This document shows, in pieces, positions 61,720 through 64,000 of a stretch of DNA of 64,000 nucleotides. The number at the start of each line of letters is the position of its first letter. Position 1 is the first letter of the stretch. The translations under genes and the position numbers were made by a program. Location of the stretch: assembly GCA_946482325.1 (NCBI GenBank), contig CAMLRA010000004.1, positions 11,487 to 75,486 on the forward strand, in the 5' to 3' direction. The DNA is from an uncultured Chromatiaceae bacterium. GTDB lineage: Bacteria > Pseudomonadota > Gammaproteobacteria > Enterobacterales > Alteromonadaceae. Below the pieces are notes generated by a model that was not told the DNA's origin, searched no databases, and saw only the letters and a list, made by a program, of their open reading frames with translations.

Positions 61720-62346
61720 TCAGGCTTGTGGCCGGATAATGCCACGTTGTTCCAGCAATTGCAGCAGCTGCTGCACGCTGTCATCGAGTGACAACACACC
61801 GGTATCCAGGCTGATTTCTGGTTGAAGCGGTGCTTCGTAAGGGTCTGAAATTCCGGTGAAATTGGCGATCTCACCGCGCCGGGCTTTTTGATACAGGCCT
61901 TTGACATCGCGCTGTTCACACACATCGAGTGAGGTTGCGACGTGGACTTCAATAAAACGGCCTTCCGGCAGACTGGCGCGAATCGCATCGCGTTGACTGC
62001 GCAGCGGCGACACGAAAGCACTTAATACTATGAGGCCAGCATCCAGCATCAGGCCGGCGACAGCGCCAACACGGCGCAGGTTTTCATTGCGGTCGGCTTC
62101 GCTGAAGCCTAAACCGGCGCATAAACCATGGCGTACGTTGTCGCCATCGAGCAGATAAGTGTGGGCGCCACGCTGCAGCAGCGCCTGTTCCAGCGCGCCG
62201 GCGACGGTCGATTTACCGGCACCGCTTAAACCGGTGAACCACAACACCACCGCCTGCTGCTGTTTCTGCGCCTCGCGGTCGGTGCGGCTCACCGCATGTT
62301 GTTGCCAGACGATGTTGTTGCTGACTGAAGCTGAAGTTTGTTCCAT
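61720..62346 (-). CDS. cysC: Adenylyl-sulfate kinase
   Basis: 208 residues. Walker A Gly39-Leu-Ser-Gly-Ala-Gly-Lys-Ser-Thr47 binds ATP. Arg-His-Gly-Leu-Cys-x-x-Leu-Gly-Phe-Ser-x-x-Asp-Arg-x-Glu-Asn and Lys-Gly-Leu-Tyr-x-Lys-Ala-Arg are typical. It phosphorylates adenylyl sulfate to PAPS. It follows cysN after a 200-base gap that holds a palindromic repeat. Confidence 0.95.
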   Translation of the reverse strand: MEQTSASVSNNIVWQQHAVSRTDREAQKQQQAVVLWFTGLSGAGKSTVAGALEQALLQRGAHTYLLDGDNVRHGLCAGLGFSEADRNENLRRVGAVAGLMLDAGLIVLSAFVSPLRSQRDAIRASLPEGRFIEVHVATSLDVCEQRDVKGLYQKARRGEIANFTGISDPYEAPLQPEISLDTGVLSLDDSVQQLLQLLEQRGIIRPQA

Positions 62347-62405
62347 CTGTTTTCTGCCTTTGCATGCCCTTAAAAGAACCCAAAGTTCCGACAGGCAGCG
62401 GGAGT

Positions 62406-62490
62406 CTGTTCACTAAGCAGACCCTCTGCGGCATGGATGCCGCAGAGGAGCCTACAGGGATGTATTCACGGCGTGTCTGCGTGTGAACAG
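62406..62490. repeat. REP-like palindromic element, copy B (cysN-cysC)
   Basis: About 85 bases of nested inverted repeats: outer CTGTTCAC / GTGAACAG, then GCAGAC / GTCTGC, and the inner hairpin CCTCTGCGGC / GCCGCAGAGG. The core is nearly identical to copy A at 42295-42393 in the same plus-strand orientation. Like copy A it lies between two genes of one leftward operon. Confidence 0.85.
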
Positions 62491-62546
62491 CGGACGATGC
62501 CGTATCCACGGATGGGCTTACCGCAAAAGCTGCGCTTAAAGCCGCA

Positions 62547-63956
62547 TCACAACTTACTGATATCCAGCGCCTGCCAGTGCGGGAAATGTTTACGCACTAA
62601 AGCGTTAAATTCCAGCTCAAAAGCACTGAACTCAGTTTTGTTGCTGCTCGACGCCAGCGCGCTGTCGACCATACCGGCACCGACCGTGATATTGCTTAAG
62701 CGGTCGATAAAAATAAAGCCACCGGTGTCGCGGTTTTTGCTGTACGGGTCAAATACCACAGCTTCAGTCAGCTCCAGCTCCACCAGCGCGATGCTGTTAA
62801 GCGCCAGTTCGCTCGCCGCATGCTCTTCCAGCGTATTGACATCAATGCTGTGCGCTATAGCGGTGACTGTACCCGGTACTTTTTTCGTGCCGAGTTTGAT
62901 GTTGTATTGCTTACCGATGGTAAGTGGCTCTTCATGCATCCACACCACTTTGGCCAGAATGCGGTTCGACACACTGGCATGGTGCTGCGCCTTGGCTATC
63001 ACGTCACCACGGCTGATATCAATTTCATCGGCAAGCGTCAGTGTCACGGCCTGACCGGCAAACGCTTCCGGCAAATCGCCGTCAAAAGTCACGATAGATT
63101 TCACCACAGAGCTTTTGCCAGACGGTAGCGCGACGACGGCGTCGCCAACCTGAAAACTGCCAGAGGCGATGGTGCCGGCAAAACCGCGGAAGTCCAGATT
63201 CGGTCTGTTGACATACTGCACCGGCAAACGCGCTTCAAAAGCGTGATTAAAACCAGTGACAGGCGCATCTTCCAACAACGCCAGCAAAGTCGGGCCTTGG
63301 TACCAAGGTGCCTGTGCCGACGGGTTCACCACGTTGTCGCCATTTAATGCAGACAGCGGCACAAACTGAATATCCGGCACATGCAGCTGCTCAGCAAAAG
63401 CTAAGTAGTCGCGGCGTATTTCGTCATAACGCGCTTCGGAGAAGCCAACCAAATCCATTTTGTTGATGGCGACAACAAACTGCTTAATGCCGAGCAGCGC
63501 ACAGATAAAGCTGTGACGGCGCGTCTGCACCTGCACGCCGTAGCGCGCGTCGACCAGAATAATCGCCAGGTCGCAATTCGAAGCTCCGGTCGCCATATTG
63601 CGGGTGTACTGCTCGTGGCCCGGCGTGTCGGCGATGATAAATTTACGTTTGGCGGTGGAGAAATACCGGTAGGCCACATCGATAGTGATGCCTTGCTCGC
63701 GCTCCGCCTGCAGACCATCGACCAGCAGCGCTAAATCGACGGTTTCGCCGGTGGTGCCATGGGTTTTGCTGTCTTTGTGCAGCGCTGCCAGCTGGTCTTC
63801 ATAAATCTGCTGACTGTCGTGCAGCAAACGGCCGATCAGCGTACTTTTGCCGTCGTCGACCGAACCACAGGTCAGGAATTTCAGCAGCGATTTGTGCTGT
63901 TGTTGTCTGAGGTACTCTTCAATCCCCAGTTGTTCCAGTTCAATAGCGACTGACAT
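62547..63956 (-). CDS. cysN: Sulfate adenylyltransferase subunit 1 (GTPase)
   Basis: 469 residues, an EF-Tu-like GTPase. The G1 motif [14 protein letters not shown] starts near residue 31, Asp-Thr-Pro-Gly-His-Glu-Gln-Tyr is G3 and Asn-Lys-Met-Asp is G4. GTP hydrolysis drives sulfate adenylation by CysD. There is no fused CysC domain, which is encoded separately. Its ATG overlaps the cysD stop by one base. Confidence 0.96.
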   Translation of the reverse strand: MSVAIELEQLGIEEYLRQQQHKSLLKFLTCGSVDDGKSTLIGRLLHDSQQIYEDQLAALHKDSKTHGTTGETVDLALLVDGLQAEREQGITIDVAYRYFSTAKRKFIIADTPGHEQYTRNMATGASNCDLAIILVDARYGVQVQTRRHSFICALLGIKQFVVAINKMDLVGFSEARYDEIRRDYLAFAEQLHVPDIQFVPLSALNGDNVVNPSAQAPWYQGPTLLALLEDAPVTGFNHAFEARLPVQYVNRPNLDFRGFAGTIASGSFQVGDAVVALPSGKSSVVKSIVTFDGDLPEAFAGQAVTLTLADEIDISRGDVIAKAQHHASVSNRILAKVVWMHEEPLTIGKQYNIKLGTKKVPGTVTAIAHSIDVNTLEEHAASELALNSIALVELELTEAVVFDPYSKNRDTGGFIFIDRLSNITVGAGMVDSALASSSNKTEFSAFELEFNALVRKHFPHWQALDISKL

Positions 63957-64000
63957 CAGAAATACCCCTCACGTTTTTTCTTTTCCATAGAACCACTGGA
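63956..64000 (-). CDS. cysD: Sulfate adenylyltransferase subunit 2, C-terminus only
   Basis: Only the last 14 codons and the TGA are in the window. They read [14 protein letters not shown], the well conserved CysD tail. Position and overlap with cysN confirm it. Confidence 0.92.
   Translation of the reverse strand, partial: SSGSMEKKKREGYF

Noticed and set aside
1..64000. CRISPR arrays, tRNA/rRNA genes, insertion sequences, prophage genes, replication origin
   Set aside because: No regularly spaced repeats, cloverleaf sequences, transposase or phage-structural frames, or DnaA-box cluster was found.

Overview
The window looks like the chromosome of a free-living gammaproteobacterium, most like Rheinheimera and its Alteromonadales-type relatives. 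This assignment is inferred from gene content (attenuated ilvGMDA, a MetJ-type operator, many exported and TonB-independent envelope proteins, a DUF5916 outer-membrane protein, RsuA, YdbS/YdbT-like PH proteins) and was not tested by alignment. Most of the window has high G+C. The clear exception is about 35.56-38.49 kb, which is strikingly A+T-rich (about one third G+C by eye). No rRNA, tRNA, insertion sequence, prophage or CRISPR array was seen.

Layout: 1-4.3 kb is a leftward block of envelope and stress genes (lipoproteins, an alpha/beta hydrolase, and an NTF2-like/DGPF/ECF42-type sigma-factor operon). 4.5-12.2 kb runs rightward: a lipoprotein fusing an S41 protease to a serine beta-lactamase-type domain, a chromosomal subclass B1 metallo-beta-lactamase, two family-3 periplasmic binding proteins, a lysoplasmalogenase and an OafA-type acyltransferase. 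12.4-19 kb holds ilvE, a LysR/SDR divergent pair, and a leftward operon of two PH-domain membrane proteins with two small exported Cys-rich paralogues. 19-29.2 kb holds TrmB plus a serine hydrolase, an FKBP, a periplasmic DJ-1 protein, an AraC membrane regulator and a CadC-like regulator divergent from a DUF5916 protein. 29.2-31.4 kb is a mesX-mesD folate-independent methionine synthase operon behind a tandem met box.

33.4-38.5 kb is accessory: exported orphans, then a 962-residue SEFIR/TIR-type NACHT STAND ATPase in the A+T-rich segment, a strong candidate for an anti-phage defence protein. It abuts the 3' end of ilvA. The complete ilvG-ilvM-ilvD-ilvA operon runs leftward from 44.7 kb and has an ilvL-type leader peptide and attenuator that are not in standard long-ORF lists.

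44.9-64 kb returns to core and envelope functions: DUF1289, a GH13 lipoprotein, a catalase-fold exported peroxidase, a 2OG oxygenase, an RND efflux pair, rsuA, an NSS transporter, a LETM1-like protein, a chemoreceptor and the sulfate-activation genes cysD(partial)-cysN-cysC-cysQ. The same palindromic extragenic repeat lies inside two operons, between ilvM and ilvD and between cysN and cysC, which suggests a genome-wide REP-like family that may tune operon mRNA.
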